Source: Hymenobacter sp. H14-R3 (lineage in GTDB: Bacteria > Bacteroidota > Bacteroidia > Cytophagales > Hymenobacteraceae). Taken from it: 64,000 nucleotides of DNA. The stretch lies in the NCBI RefSeq assembly GCF_030063445.1, contig NZ_JASITD010000013.1:60841-124840 (forward strand), given 5' to 3'. Below the pieces are notes generated by a model, which searched no databases, had not been told where the DNA came from, and saw nothing but the letters and a program-made list of their open reading frames with translations. Every line of letters begins with the position of its first letter. Positions within the stretch are counted from its first letter, which is position 1. Shown here in pieces: positions 19,617 to 28,211 of the stretch. The translations under genes were made by a program, and so were the position numbers.

Positions 19617-20474
19617 CTAGCGGCGCACGGCGCGCACGAAGCGCGGGCGGCCCAGGAAATCGTTGAGCACGGCGGCCGGCTCGAAGGCGGTAGCGGCGAA
19701 CAGCGCGGCCGTTTCGGGCCCCAGCTCCTCGTTGATTTCCAGCCAGATGCTGCCGCCCGGCCGCAGCAGCGCGCGCCCCACCTCGGCCAGCCGCCGGTAG
19801 AAGAGCAGCGGGTCGTTGTCGGGCACAAACAGGGCGGTGGCGGGCTCCCAGGCCAGCACGTTTGCGCGCATCAGGGCGCGCTCGCTTTCGCGCACGTAGG
19901 GCGGGTTGCTCACCACTATGTCGAGGCTGCCCGGCGCCACCCCCGCCGGCAGCGCCTGCAAAATATCGACCTGCTCAAACGCCACGGCCGGCGCGTAGCG
20001 GGCCGCATTGCGCCGCGCCACGGCCAGCGCCCCAGGCGAAATATCAACGGCTACTACTTGGCTATTAGCTAGTTCCATTGCTATAGCAATGGCCAGGCAG
20101 CCGCTGCCCGTGCCCACGTCGAGCAGGCGGAGGCCGGGCCGGCCGGCGTGGGCGCGGGCCACCAGCTGCACCAGCTCCTCGGTTTCGGGGCGCGGAATGA
20201 GGGTGGCGGGCGTCACTTCCAGCTCCAGGCCGGCAAAGTGGGCCGTGCCCAGCACGTATTGCACCGGCTCGTGGGCCAGTAGGCGGGCTTGCAGGGCGGG
20301 CAGCTGCGCCTGCACGGGGCCGGGCACCGGCGCCTGGGCCTGCATGCGGCGCTGCAAGGGCGAAAGGCCCAGCAGGTACTCGGCCACCAGGGTAGCCACG
20401 GCCTGCGCCTCAGGTTCGGGGTACACGGCAAGCAGGGCAGCGGCCAGGTCGGTGGTGAGCTGTTGGGTAGTCAT
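19617..20474 (-). CDS. prmC: Peptide chain release factor N5-glutamine methyltransferase
   Basis: Methylates the GGQ glutamine of release factors using S-adenosylmethionine. The 285-residue protein has the N-terminal helical domain (with LIPRPETEELV at about 92-102), the SAM motif LLDVGTGSGCLAIAIA near 118-133, and the catalytic SNPPYV near 189-194. Length is normal. A short degenerate CGCAGAGG tandem lies just downstream at about 19568-19603 in the gap to the old yellow enzyme gene. Confidence 0.95.
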   Translation of the reverse strand: MTTQQLTTDLAAALLAVYPEPEAQAVATLVAEYLLGLSPLQRRMQAQAPVPGPVQAQLPALQARLLAHEPVQYVLGTAHFAGLELEVTPATLIPRPETEELVQLVARAHAGRPGLRLLDVGTGSGCLAIAIAMELANSQVVAVDISPGALAVARRNAARYAPAVAFEQVDILQALPAGVAPGSLDIVVSNPPYVRESERALMRANVLAWEPATALFVPDNDPLLFYRRLAEVGRALLRPGGSIWLEINEELGPETAALFAATAFEPAAVLNDFLGRPRFVRAVRR

Positions 20475-20863
20475 AAGACTTGTTCCTCAATAAGAAATCA
20501 GTGGATTTCTAGGCGGTATTTGAAGCTAGAAACAGTGGCTTCTCAAAAAATCAACGGAGAGGAGCTTAATCTGGCAAGAATGGTTATCCAGCGCCCGAAA
20601 GCAACTGAGATTTTCAGACGTTTTTTATTCGGGAACAAGTCTATACTATTAAATTGAGTAAAACACACAAGTCATTGATATTTAATTAATTAAATTTTAT
20701 TTTCTTGACAGACAGCTCTTTGCTTAGCAACATTTCACCATTACATTATAAATACTCAAATTTCTCAACATTTTTGTCTATATTCACATCGGCAACAGAG
20801 GCTTTGAACGTTTTCGGACCTTTTTGTCACTACACCATTTTTTACCAACTTTTTCCACATTTT
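20475..20863. other. AT-rich gene-free stretch
   Basis: About 390 bp between prmC (leftward) and the lipoprotein gene (rightward), strikingly AT-rich compared with the flanks, with runs such as TATTTAATTAATTAAATT near 20679-20696. I see no convincing reading frame or RNA gene. It probably holds the divergent promoters; composition suggests acquired DNA. Confidence 0.6.
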
Positions 20864-20907
20864 ATGACAACTAAGGTACGATTAATGAGGGGGGGCTAGC
20901 TGCGCTG

Positions 20908-22080
20908 GTGCTGGCAACTAGTATAATGGGTTGTAACCGCGACAAAAGCGCGCAGGAATTGCCTCAGCCCACCGAAACGGCAGCCCAGTTCAAAACCAAC
21001 CAGGAGATAGCCGCCGTGGCCAAAGCGCTGGCCCGCACCCTGGGCACGGATGCCGCCGCCCGGCAGCAATTGAAGGCCGAGGCCCTTAAAAAAGTCGATG
21101 GGGACTACGATGTGCTGTACCAGCCTTTTGTAGCCGCGCACACCGATTTTGGCCAGCACGTAGCCGCCGCAGTGGCCGGGAACAGCTCAGATACCCTGAC
21201 GATGCCTGAGTTGCTAGACCGCATCCCAACGCTTAACCTCTCGGTACCCGTCAACATCGCGAAGTGGGACGCGGCAACCTATGCGCCCCTGGTTGTTTTT
21301 ATTCCGGCGGGCTATAATGAGCGCACGGCCACGCGGGTAAAAGCCTATAACCAAGACGGCAATGAGCATTGGCTCGATGCGCAAAAGGCCCCCGACTTTC
21401 CAGTGGTGGTGGTAGGGCCTAGCGAGCGCGTAACCTCACTGGCCGCCGCCGCCAAGCAGCCCACTGCTGGCCCGGTCAGCACTACGTTACCCATTGGCGG
21501 TAACACCACCAACCTTTTGCTACAGCAAGAAACTGACGGCGGTGGCGGCGGCGGCTACACGCCGCTGGGCACCACGGGCACAGCAGCTACTCCTTGCCGC
21601 ACCGATAAGCAGACGGAATTCTTACGTAGTATATGGCTAGCCGATGTGAGTCAGTATGAGTCCTGGTTTTTAGGCGACCCTGAGCTTCGGCTACAATTAA
21701 TTTCGCCAATTGGTAGTGGTGGTACTATAAGCTCGACAGTAGTTGACAACCATTATACAATGGGGCGCGGAACCATTGAAGACACCTATCACTGCGATGC
21801 TAGGCTGTTTTATTGGGACAAGGCATTTTTGGGACAAGTTCTTGCGTACGTATGGCTTGAGGAAGATTTCGGTGACATCGCAGATGCAGAGTTTACCTTT
21901 GGCTATCCAAGCAAAGATGGCTCACCATCTGCTAGTGTGAAGGTTACGTATAAAGTAGCTAATCATGATGATGAAATCGCAAAGGGCCTCATATTCTTCG
22001 CCGAGTGCCCCTCCCAAGGCTATTACTCTGCCAACGGTGGCCGGACGGAAATTCGTTGGGTAACGGAAAACCGCCCTTAA
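20908..22080 (+). CDS. Lipoprotein of unknown function; signal peptide out of frame
   Basis: The body encodes a secreted protein of about 380 residues beginning GCNRDKSAQELPQP, with a helical N-terminal part, a poly-Gly segment (about 211-216) and a beta-rich C-terminal third. The frame itself only has a GTG start at 20908, giving a signal without a charged start. If the G tract at 20889-20895 had eight rather than seven G, the ATG at 20864 would give MTTKVRLMRGGLAALVLATS then IMGC, a perfect lipoprotein signal. So the annotated start is provisional. The next gene follows after 3 bp. The 3' third is less GC-rich than neighbours. Confidence 0.65.
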   Translation: MLATSIMGCNRDKSAQELPQPTETAAQFKTNQEIAAVAKALARTLGTDAAARQQLKAEALKKVDGDYDVLYQPFVAAHTDFGQHVAAAVAGNSSDTLTMPELLDRIPTLNLSVPVNIAKWDAATYAPLVVFIPAGYNERTATRVKAYNQDGNEHWLDAQKAPDFPVVVVGPSERVTSLAAAAKQPTAGPVSTTLPIGGNTTNLLLQQETDGGGGGGYTPLGTTGTAATPCRTDKQTEFLRSIWLADVSQYESWFLGDPELRLQLISPIGSGGTISSTVVDNHYTMGRGTIEDTYHCDARLFYWDKAFLGQVLAYVWLEEDFGDIADAEFTFGYPSKDGSPSASVKVTYKVANHDDEIAKGLIFFAECPSQGYYSANGGRTEIRWVTENRP

Positions 22081-22083
22081 CTT

Positions 22084-22860
22084 ATGATGCAATTTTTTTT
22101 TCGTCGCACACAGTTAAGCACGCAGCAAAGTGTTAGCCCATGGTGGGCCATCATGCTAGTTATACTTGCTCCCCTTTGTAGCAACGCACAGCACTTGGAG
22201 GGATTCGGCTTGTCGGGCAGCCTAAACGTAACGCAGACGCCGGCCACCCCTGAAGGTATTTACCTGGCCCCCGACTATGCTATTGCTACCAATGGTGATA
22301 GGTCCAAATACGATGAAACGGGTTACCGGCTAGCGGCATTTGGGCGCTGGGGCATAGGGCGAGCCGGCTTCTTCGTGCAACCTGAAGTGGGCTACACGGC
22401 TACCCAAGGGCAATGCTACCTAGTTCTCTACGACTTACAAAACACGACTGGTCTTGGTGCCTCGTGGTTTGTTTTTGGGCACGACATCCGGCGCTGGGAG
22501 GTTTCGGCGCTGGCGGGCCTACACCTCGGCCGACGCGGATACGTAACGCTTGGCCCCGTAGTAGCCAGGAACCAGCGTGAAGCTTTACTGACAGAGACTC
22601 CAGGTGCTTACCCAGCCTCTGCAAAACTATATAACTCTCTCAGCCAAAGCGTTATTACCTGGCAAACGTTAGCTCAGCTAGGCATCGGGATTACCGTGGG
22701 CCGCTTTGATTTTAATGCGCGCCTCGAACAGAGCCTGACACCCTATACCCGCCGCCTCACCTTCGACGGCACGACCTACGGTTACAAGCAGCAAATCAGG
22801 CAGGGGCTGCTTACCGCTGGCTTTCTGCTTTACAAACGCAAGGAAACGCCGGCTTACTAG
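22084..22860 (+). CDS. Outer-membrane beta-barrel protein
   Basis: A 258-residue protein with a signal peptide (WWAIMLVILAPLCSNAQ, cleavage near residue 36) and barrel-type strands (GRAGFFVQPEVGYTA, VSALAGLHLGRRGYVTLGP, GLLTAGFLLYK). It starts 3 bp after the lipoprotein gene, so they form an operon and may act together at the outer membrane. No named family is recognised. A strong terminator follows. Confidence 0.78.
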   Translation: MMQFFFRRTQLSTQQSVSPWWAIMLVILAPLCSNAQHLEGFGLSGSLNVTQTPATPEGIYLAPDYAIATNGDRSKYDETGYRLAAFGRWGIGRAGFFVQPEVGYTATQGQCYLVLYDLQNTTGLGASWFVFGHDIRRWEVSALAGLHLGRRGYVTLGPVVARNQREALLTETPGAYPASAKLYNSLSQSVITWQTLAQLGIGITVGRFDFNARLEQSLTPYTRRLTFDGTTYGYKQQIRQGLLTAGFLLYKRKETPAY

Positions 22861-22885
22861 CCCGCGTTAGCCGGTTGCCCTTCCC

Positions 22886-22921
22886 AATGCCCTGCCCGCT
22901 GCTGCGGGCAGGGCATTTTTT
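22886..22921 (+). terminator. Rho-independent terminator
   Basis: AATGCCCTGCCCGC pairs with GCGGGCAGGGCATT around a 4-base loop, followed by a T run. It ends the lipoprotein/barrel operon. Confidence 0.9.
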
Positions 22922-23007
22922 AGTGACCTTCTTAACAGCAGATAACCCGCCATCTCCTACGCAGCGAATAGCTTTACGCTTCTAACCCGCGTTATTTTCC
23001 TTTTCCT

Positions 23008-24069
23008 ATGTCCGTGCCCGACGACTCGCTCTTCATGCACCGCGCCCTCGACCTGGCGGCCCTGGGCCGGGGCTACGCGCGCCCCAACCCCCTGGTAGGC
23101 TGCGTAGTAGTGGGCCCCGATAACACGATTATCGGCGAAGGCTACCACCAGCAGTACGGCGGCTCCCACGCCGAGGTGAACGCCCTGGCCAGCGTGACCG
23201 ACCCCGCCCTGCTGCGTCAAAGCCGTGTATTTGTGACCCTGGAGCCCTGCGCCCACCACGGCAAAACGCCCCCCTGCGCCGACCTCCTCATCGCCCACGG
23301 CGTGCCCGAAGTAATCGTGTGCAACGACGACCCCAACCCGCTGGTAGCCGGCCGGGGCCTGGAAAAGCTGCGCGCCGCCGGCATCCGCGTGCGCACCGGC
23401 TTGCTAGCTGAAGCCGGCCGCCAGCTCAACCGCCGGTTTTTTACCTCTCAGGAAAAGCAGCGTCCCTACCTGGTGCTGAAGTGGGCCGAATCGGCCGATG
23501 GCTTCCTGGCGGGGCCGCACTTTCAGCAGGTGCAGATAAGCGGGCCGCAGGCCCAACTTCTTACCCACCAGTGGCGTACCGATGAGGCGGCCATATTGGT
23601 AGGCACCCGCACGGCCCTGCACGACAACCCCCGCCTCAACGCCCGCGAGTGGCCCGGGCCCCAGCCCATCCGGCTCACCATCGATAAGAACCTGGCCCTG
23701 CCGCCCAGCCACCACATCCTCGACGGCTCGCAGCCCACCATCATCTATACGCACCGCGAGCGCGCCAGCCGCCCCAACCTCACCTACGTTACGTTGCCCT
23801 TCGCGCCGGCCAGCGCGCCGCCCGCGCCCGACCTGCTGCCCACCGTGCTGGCCGACCTCCACGCCCGCGGTGTGCAATCGGTGCTGGTAGAAGGGGGCCC
23901 CACTGTGCTCAACGCGCTCATCTCCAACAACCTCTGGGATGAAATCAGGGTTTTTCGCAGCGCCAAGCGCCTGGAGCGCGGCGTAGCCGCCCCCCGCCTG
24001 GGCCTGCGCGGCTGGCAAAGCCACGAAAAAGCCGGCCCCGACGACCTGTTCCGGTACGTAAATTGGTAA
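23008..24069 (+). CDS. ribD: Bifunctional pyrimidine deaminase/reductase of riboflavin synthesis
   Basis: Catalyses two steps of riboflavin synthesis: deamination, then reduction of the GTP cyclohydrolase II product. The 353-residue protein has the N-terminal deaminase domain with zinc ligands in SHAEVNAL (about 50-57) and EPCAHHGKTPPC (about 79-90), then the reductase domain from about 150 (YLVLKWAESADGFLAG) to the VEGGPTVLNALI motif near 297. Both domains look complete. It stands alone, with prmC and a barrel operon upstream and a TerB-like gene convergent. Confidence 0.95.
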   Translation: MSVPDDSLFMHRALDLAALGRGYARPNPLVGCVVVGPDNTIIGEGYHQQYGGSHAEVNALASVTDPALLRQSRVFVTLEPCAHHGKTPPCADLLIAHGVPEVIVCNDDPNPLVAGRGLEKLRAAGIRVRTGLLAEAGRQLNRRFFTSQEKQRPYLVLKWAESADGFLAGPHFQQVQISGPQAQLLTHQWRTDEAAILVGTRTALHDNPRLNAREWPGPQPIRLTIDKNLALPPSHHILDGSQPTIIYTHRERASRPNLTYVTLPFAPASAPPAPDLLPTVLADLHARGVQSVLVEGGPTVLNALISNNLWDEIRVFRSAKRLERGVAAPRLGLRGWQSHEKAGPDDLFRYVNW

Positions 24070-24133
24070 ATGAATAGTTGAGTAAATGAGTAATTTTTAT
24101 TACGCAACGATTATCGCCTTCCGAGTAGTAGCA

Positions 24134-24206
24134 GTGCATAAATGAGTGAGGATGATAGCGTTCCGCGATAAGAACGCCATCACCCTCCCTTACTCATTTA
24201 CGCACT
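24134..24206. repeat. Palindromic element, AAATGAGT family, first copy
   Basis: Imperfect arms of about 30-35 bases (24134-24163 and 24172-24206; GTGCATAAATGAGTGAGG against CCCTTACTCATTTACGCAC) between convergent genes. Further AAATGAGTAA copies lie at 24066-24095. It can act as a transcription barrier on either strand. Confidence 0.7.
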
Positions 24207-24216
24207 TACCAATGGC

Positions 24217-25104
24217 CTACCGGCCAAACAGGCCGCCGAGCAGGCCGCCCAGGCCGCTGCCCATGAGGCCGCCGCCGCCCGCGCTGGCAGGCTGCGAATT
24301 GGGCTGCCCGCCCAGGCCGCCCAGCACCGACATAATGGAGCCGAGGCCGCCACCGCCCATCGAGCCTTGCTGCGGGTACTGGTTGGTAGCGGCCTGGTTG
24401 CCGCCGCCCATCACACCGCTCAGCAGGCCGCCGCCGAGCAAGCCGCCCAGCAGGCCACCCAGCGAGCTGCCGCCGCCGCCCATGCTGCCCATAGCCCCGC
24501 CCAACAGGCCACCCAGCGAACCGCTGTGCTGCTGCGGCTGGCCGCTATTGTTGTTGCCGCCGCCCATTACCTTCGAAATAACCATGGGGGCTACCACGCC
24601 CAGCAGGCCGGCCATCAGGGCCCCCTTGGGGATGCCCACGCTGCTCAGCTTGTCGCCAATACCGCTCAAGAAGCTTTGCTTACCTGGGTCCTGGGCATCG
24701 TGGGGCACGCTGGCGGCCTGGTCTACCACGCTTTCGAGAGCTTGCTTCTGCTCGGGGTTTACACCCAGGTAGGCGGCCATCTTGCCCACCATCTCTTCCT
24801 CACCGGGCGAGTATGTGCCGTCGGCGCGGGCAAAGCTGATGAGGTCGGTGATGAGCGAGTAGCGCAGGTCGCTACTCTTAAGCTGGTCGAGGCTCTGCTG
24901 CACCGTTTGGTTGTTGGCGCTATCGGCAGCAGACAACACCTGGCGAATGGCTCCATCTGAGAGGCCGGCCTGCTGCGCCAGGCGCTGCAAAAACTCGGCT
25001 TCGGGGGCCGTGGCCTGGCGGTCGGCCGTAGCAAGGGCTGCCATGGCACTGAGGTAAGCGGTTTTTTCGGGTTCCGAATAGTTTTGAAGCAACTGGGTTT
25101 CCAT
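24217..25104 (-). CDS. TerB-like protein with Gly-rich tail
   Basis: From the ATG at 25104 the protein has 295 residues. The N-terminal half is helical and TerB/DUF533-like (AALATADRQATAPEAEFLQRL near 19-39, then ARADGTYSPGEEEMV near 93-107, the acidic repeat pattern of that fold). A possible membrane-interacting stretch lies near 158-173 and the rest is a Gly/Leu/Ser-rich array of GGLLGG and GGGS units. Function of such TerB proteins is not established; envelope or metal stress is one idea. It converges with ribD. Confidence 0.65.
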   Translation of the reverse strand: METQLLQNYSEPEKTAYLSAMAALATADRQATAPEAEFLQRLAQQAGLSDGAIRQVLSAADSANNQTVQQSLDQLKSSDLRYSLITDLISFARADGTYSPGEEEMVGKMAAYLGVNPEQKQALESVVDQAASVPHDAQDPGKQSFLSGIGDKLSSVGIPKGALMAGLLGVVAPMVISKVMGGGNNNSGQPQQHSGSLGGLLGGAMGSMGGGGSSLGGLLGGLLGGGLLSGVMGGGNQAATNQYPQQGSMGGGGLGSIMSVLGGLGGQPNSQPASAGGGGLMGSGLGGLLGGLFGR

Positions 25105-25313
25105 GAAAGAAGCAAAAAGAGTAGGTAAAAAGGAAAAAGCAGGGTTGAAGACCAATGGGCCACCCCGGTTTTGCTAACGGCTACGCGGCAACGGCGTTGC
25201 CCAATCAGCGCTTGCACGCTACCACCCACTTTTTTCCAAAACTTTTTATGCCTGATTGCTAATTTTTTACGCCATTTCATGGGCTGCTGCCACCACTTTT
25301 TTTAGCGCCTGGC

Positions 25314-25344
25314 TTGGCCAATCCAAAAAATCCCCCCATCTTTG
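25314..25344 (+). promoter_or_regulatory. Bacteroidota-type promoter for tRNA-Val
   Basis: TTG at 25314-25316 is followed after 20 bases by CATCTTTG at 25337-25344, one base off TAnnTTTG. The predicted start, about 25351, is 26 bp before the tRNA. Confidence 0.5.
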
Positions 25345-25376
25345 TAATCCCAAACGGCCACAGCCACTCGGGAAAA

Positions 25377-25451
25377 GGGAGATTAGCTCAGCTGGTTCAG
25401 AGCATCTGCCTTACAAGCAGAGGGTCACTGGTTCGAACCCAGTATCTCCCA
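25377..25451 (+). tRNA. tRNA-Val (anticodon UAC)
   Basis: Full cloverleaf: acceptor GGGAGAT/ATCTCCC, D stem GCTC/GAGC, anticodon stem TCTGC/GCAGA with loop CTTACAA (anticodon TAC at 25412-25414), T arm ACTGG-TTCGAAC-CCAGT, discriminator A. The CCA end is not encoded. Confidence 0.97.
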
Positions 25452-25460
25452 CATTGAGTA

Positions 25461-25496
25461 ACAGCCACTTCGATTAACTTCGGAGTGGCTGTTTTG
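25461..25496 (+). terminator. Terminator after tRNA-Val
   Basis: ACAGCCACT (25461-25469) pairs with AGTGGCTGT (25484-25492), then TTT. Confidence 0.8.
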
Positions 25497-25873
25497 CGTT
25501 TGGGCCCTCTTTGCCCGGCATCGGGCCCGCGCTTTCAAGAGGCGGGGAGCTTGTCAGCAAAGTTGCCCTAGGCTGGCTTTCGTAGCGGCAGTTGCGCTGC
25601 TCCTTCAGCGCGCTGGCAGGCACTGGCCGCCGTTCTAGCAAAAAGTGAGGAAGGTTACTTTTCAGCAGGATGCAACGCATTTAGCTGCGCGCGAGGGAGT
25701 ACGAGCTTTGGGGTACCAATCTCTTCCCACCCATCACTTTACCAACTAGTTGCCTTTGGCAGCGCGTGCGCCATCCAAGCAACTAGTTGGTGAAGCGAAT
25801 TTTACTGCACCGCGCTATGCCCCTTACTTCTGCCCATCGATTTAGCTGCCGCCGTGCAGCAAGCCGCGGGGCT
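25497..25873. other. Gene-free stretch before csgE
   Basis: No credible gene in about 375 bp. It contains one perfect inverted repeat (25741-25791), listed separately. The remainder looks like neutral or decayed sequence. Confidence 0.5.
25741..25791. repeat. Inverted repeat with self-palindromic arms
   Basis: ACCAACTAGTTGC (25741-25753) is exactly complementary to 25779-25791; each arm contains the palindrome CAACTAGTTG. Two palindromic half-sites spaced by 38 bp centre to centre could be an operator, or a mobile-element trace. Confidence 0.65.
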
Positions 25874-26416
25874 ATGGGTAAATGGGGCTGGCTACTGTGA
25901 CTACTGCTAAGCCTGGTGGCGGGGCCAAGCTGGGGCCAACGCCCCGCCCAGCACAAAGCGGTAGTGCAGGCCGACACGGCCCACAAGCCCCTACCCAATA
26001 AGCAGATGGAGGAAGCATTACGCCTTTTCCTGCGCGCCGATTCGATGCAGCAGACCAGGGTGCAGCCCGGTATGGAGGCCGATGCCGAGGGCTTTGTGCT
26101 GGACCAAACCATTACTAAGCCAGGCCGCGACTTCTACGAGATGTTCTGCGGCACCTTTCAAAGCTCGGCGGCGGCGGGGCTGGGCGAATATACTATTGTG
26201 CTAACGGAGAAACCGTTGCGGGGTAATTCTTCCCTCCTATCTATGAGCGTGAACGACACCGAGCTGCTCGAAATGCCTTTGCCCACCCGCACCGAGCAGC
26301 TCGAAGAAGCCGTAGCTAGTGCCATCGAAACGGCCCGGAGCTTCCTGGCTGAGCAGCAGGCCGCCAGTACCCAAGTGGAAACTGCCAACCACGGCCCACC
26401 CGCCAAAAAGCCCTGA
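25874..26416 (+). pseudogene. csgE: Curli assembly protein CsgE, in-frame stop in signal peptide
   Basis: The mature part matches CsgE, the periplasmic capping adaptor of the curli secretion channel CsgG: DQTITKPGRDFYEMFCGTF, then YTIVLTEKPLRGNSSLLSMSVND. Reading back in frame, the ATG at 25874 begins a signal peptide MGKWGWLL-stop-LLLSLVAG, where a TGA at 25898-25900 interrupts the hydrophobic core. The only start after it is GTG at 25916, which gives no signal peptide. No csgA, csgB, csgF or csgG is seen nearby. I therefore treat it as a broken orphan; restoring one base would give an intact gene. Confidence 0.7.
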
Positions 26417-27240
26417 CTACCAGCTGCTCCCCGCAGCACCGGCGGCAACCTCCTTCGCCTCACCAGCGAGGCCACCACCGAAACCGCTCCCCAGCTTAGC
26501 CCCAACCGCGACCTGATTGCCTACACCTCCAACGCCACGGGCCAGTTTCAATTCTACACCATGAACCGCGACGGCTCGAACCAGCGGCGCATTACCACGC
26601 TGGCCGTAGAAGGCTACAGCAATGCGGGCATCGGCTACCGCTGGTCGCCCGCTGGGGCCCAGCTTATTTATGCGCACTACAACCAGTCCTACCGGGTCAA
26701 CCGCGACGGTACGGGCTTGCTGCTGCTAGCCACTGCCCCCGCCGACCGCCACTTTAGAGAGTGCGACTGGACGGCCCAAAACGGCGGCCGGCTGGTAGTA
26801 CAAACCGTGGGCGTAAACGTGTATGATTCTGAACTATACCTACTTAATGCAGACGGCACGGGTGCCAGCCTACTGATGGGTAACCTACCGGGCCGGCTCG
26901 ATTCGCCCAGCTTCAGCATCGACGGCATGCGCATTGTGTACACCCGCGACGTGGCGGGCTTCGACAGTCCCAGCGGTCGGCAGCTCGACGCGCACATTTT
27001 CACGCAGCGCCTCGATGGCACCGGCGTACTCGACGTGACGGCTATCGGTAGCAATGGCAGCGGCAATGGCACTCCTAGGGCCGTGGGCACCAACGACCTG
27101 AACCCGCGCTACTCGCCCGATGGCTATTCCCTTATCTTCATCAGCCAAGCTAATGATGGCCTCACGCCGGGCGATGCCTGGACGGTGGAAGCCACTGGCC
27201 TCGCCCGCACCAAGCAGTTCGCCAACGCCGCCCTGCCCGA
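26417..27240 (+). pseudogene. TolB/PD40 beta-propeller fragment lacking both ends
   Basis: In frame directly after the csgE stop, coding sequence resembles TolB-type propeller blades: GGNLLRLTSEATTETAPQLS (26441 on), RDLIAYTSNATGQ, RRITTL, LNPRYSPDGYSLIFIS. There is no start codon or signal peptide before the first blade; the first ATG (26561) is inside blade one. At the 3' end the sequence breaks at about 27240, where the 3' end of the convergent luxR-type gene begins. It looks like an internal piece left by deletion. Confidence 0.65.
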
Positions 27241-27990
27241 CTATACCATGCCGGCGCCCAGGTGGGCTAGGCGCTGGCTCACGTTCTTAGACTTGATTTT
27301 GCGCTGGATGTTGCGGCGGTGCGTCTTCACGGTGAAGTAGCTGATAAACAGTTTTTTAGCAATTTCTGCGTTGGTTTCACCAGCCAGGATTAGGGCCAGG
27401 ATTTCCTGCTCGCGGCTGCTGAGCTCGTCTTCCTCGCGCTTGCCCTTGCGGACGGATAGCCAGCCGGCAAAGTCGGGGTGGTCGAGGTTGAAGCGCACAT
27501 CCACTGTGTTTTTGTGGGCCGTGATGTCGGTGAAAAGGCTGGCTGTAGCCAGCGGGTGGCCCACGGCATCCTGGGCGATGATGAAGTTTTGGCGCAGCAC
27601 ATGCAGGTAGTGCCCGGCGCGGCAGCGCAGGCGGTAATCGACGCTGAAGCATGGGGGCACGGGGTCACCCCCATCCTTACCCGGCATTGGGCCGTGCAGC
27701 TGCAAAAATTCGCTGGCCAGGGCCGAAGCCCGTATCACGGCGGGCAGGTCGTCGGGGTGAATAGCGGCGTAGAACAGACTTAGGCTCAGCTCATCGGCTT
27801 CGTAACCCAGCAGCTCGGTAATGCCGGGGCTGCTGTAGCAGCACTGTTGCCGCCACAACTCAAACACTACTAAAAACTGGCTGGCAAACAGCCGATTAGC
27901 CATTTGCACGGCTTCCTGGCGCACCGCTTCCAGCAGGCCCGCGTGCGCTGGTGGCAAGGTCGGAGCCGGGCTCTCCAAATTATTGAGCAT
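27241..27990 (-). CDS. PAS-LuxR transcriptional regulator
   Basis: From the ATG at 27990 the protein has 249 residues. An N-terminal PAS-like sensor (YSSPGITELLGYEADELS, AIHPDDLPAVI, TASLFTDITAHK) is joined to a C-terminal LuxR/GerE helix-turn-helix (LSSREQEILALILAGETNAE, FTVKTHRRNIQRKI). It has no receiver domain, so the PAS part probably senses the signal directly. Its 3' end abuts the propeller fragment, so its last residues could be altered. A longer upstream frame has no similarity. Confidence 0.85.
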   Translation of the reverse strand: MLNNLESPAPTLPPAHAGLLEAVRQEAVQMANRLFASQFLVVFELWRQQCCYSSPGITELLGYEADELSLSLFYAAIHPDDLPAVIRASALASEFLQLHGPMPGKDGGDPVPPCFSVDYRLRCRAGHYLHVLRQNFIIAQDAVGHPLATASLFTDITAHKNTVDVRFNLDHPDFAGWLSVRKGKREEDELSSREQEILALILAGETNAEIAKKLFISYFTVKTHRRNIQRKIKSKNVSQRLAHLGAGMV

Positions 27991-28211
27991 GAAAAAAATA
28001 CCACTAGCGTGAGCGGCTGCATAGCCACGGCGGCCGGCCGCAGCCCCGCCCCGGCCGTGCAGCCGCTGCAAAGGTGCCCACTGCCCACGTGGCTTACATT
28101 GATAAGGCTCACTACCTCAAGTGATTGTCCTCATATTTGGCGCGCGTGGGCACGCATGCGCCGCCCGCCCCACTACGGGCCGGGCGGCGCTACCAGCGGG
28201 CCAGGTAGCGG

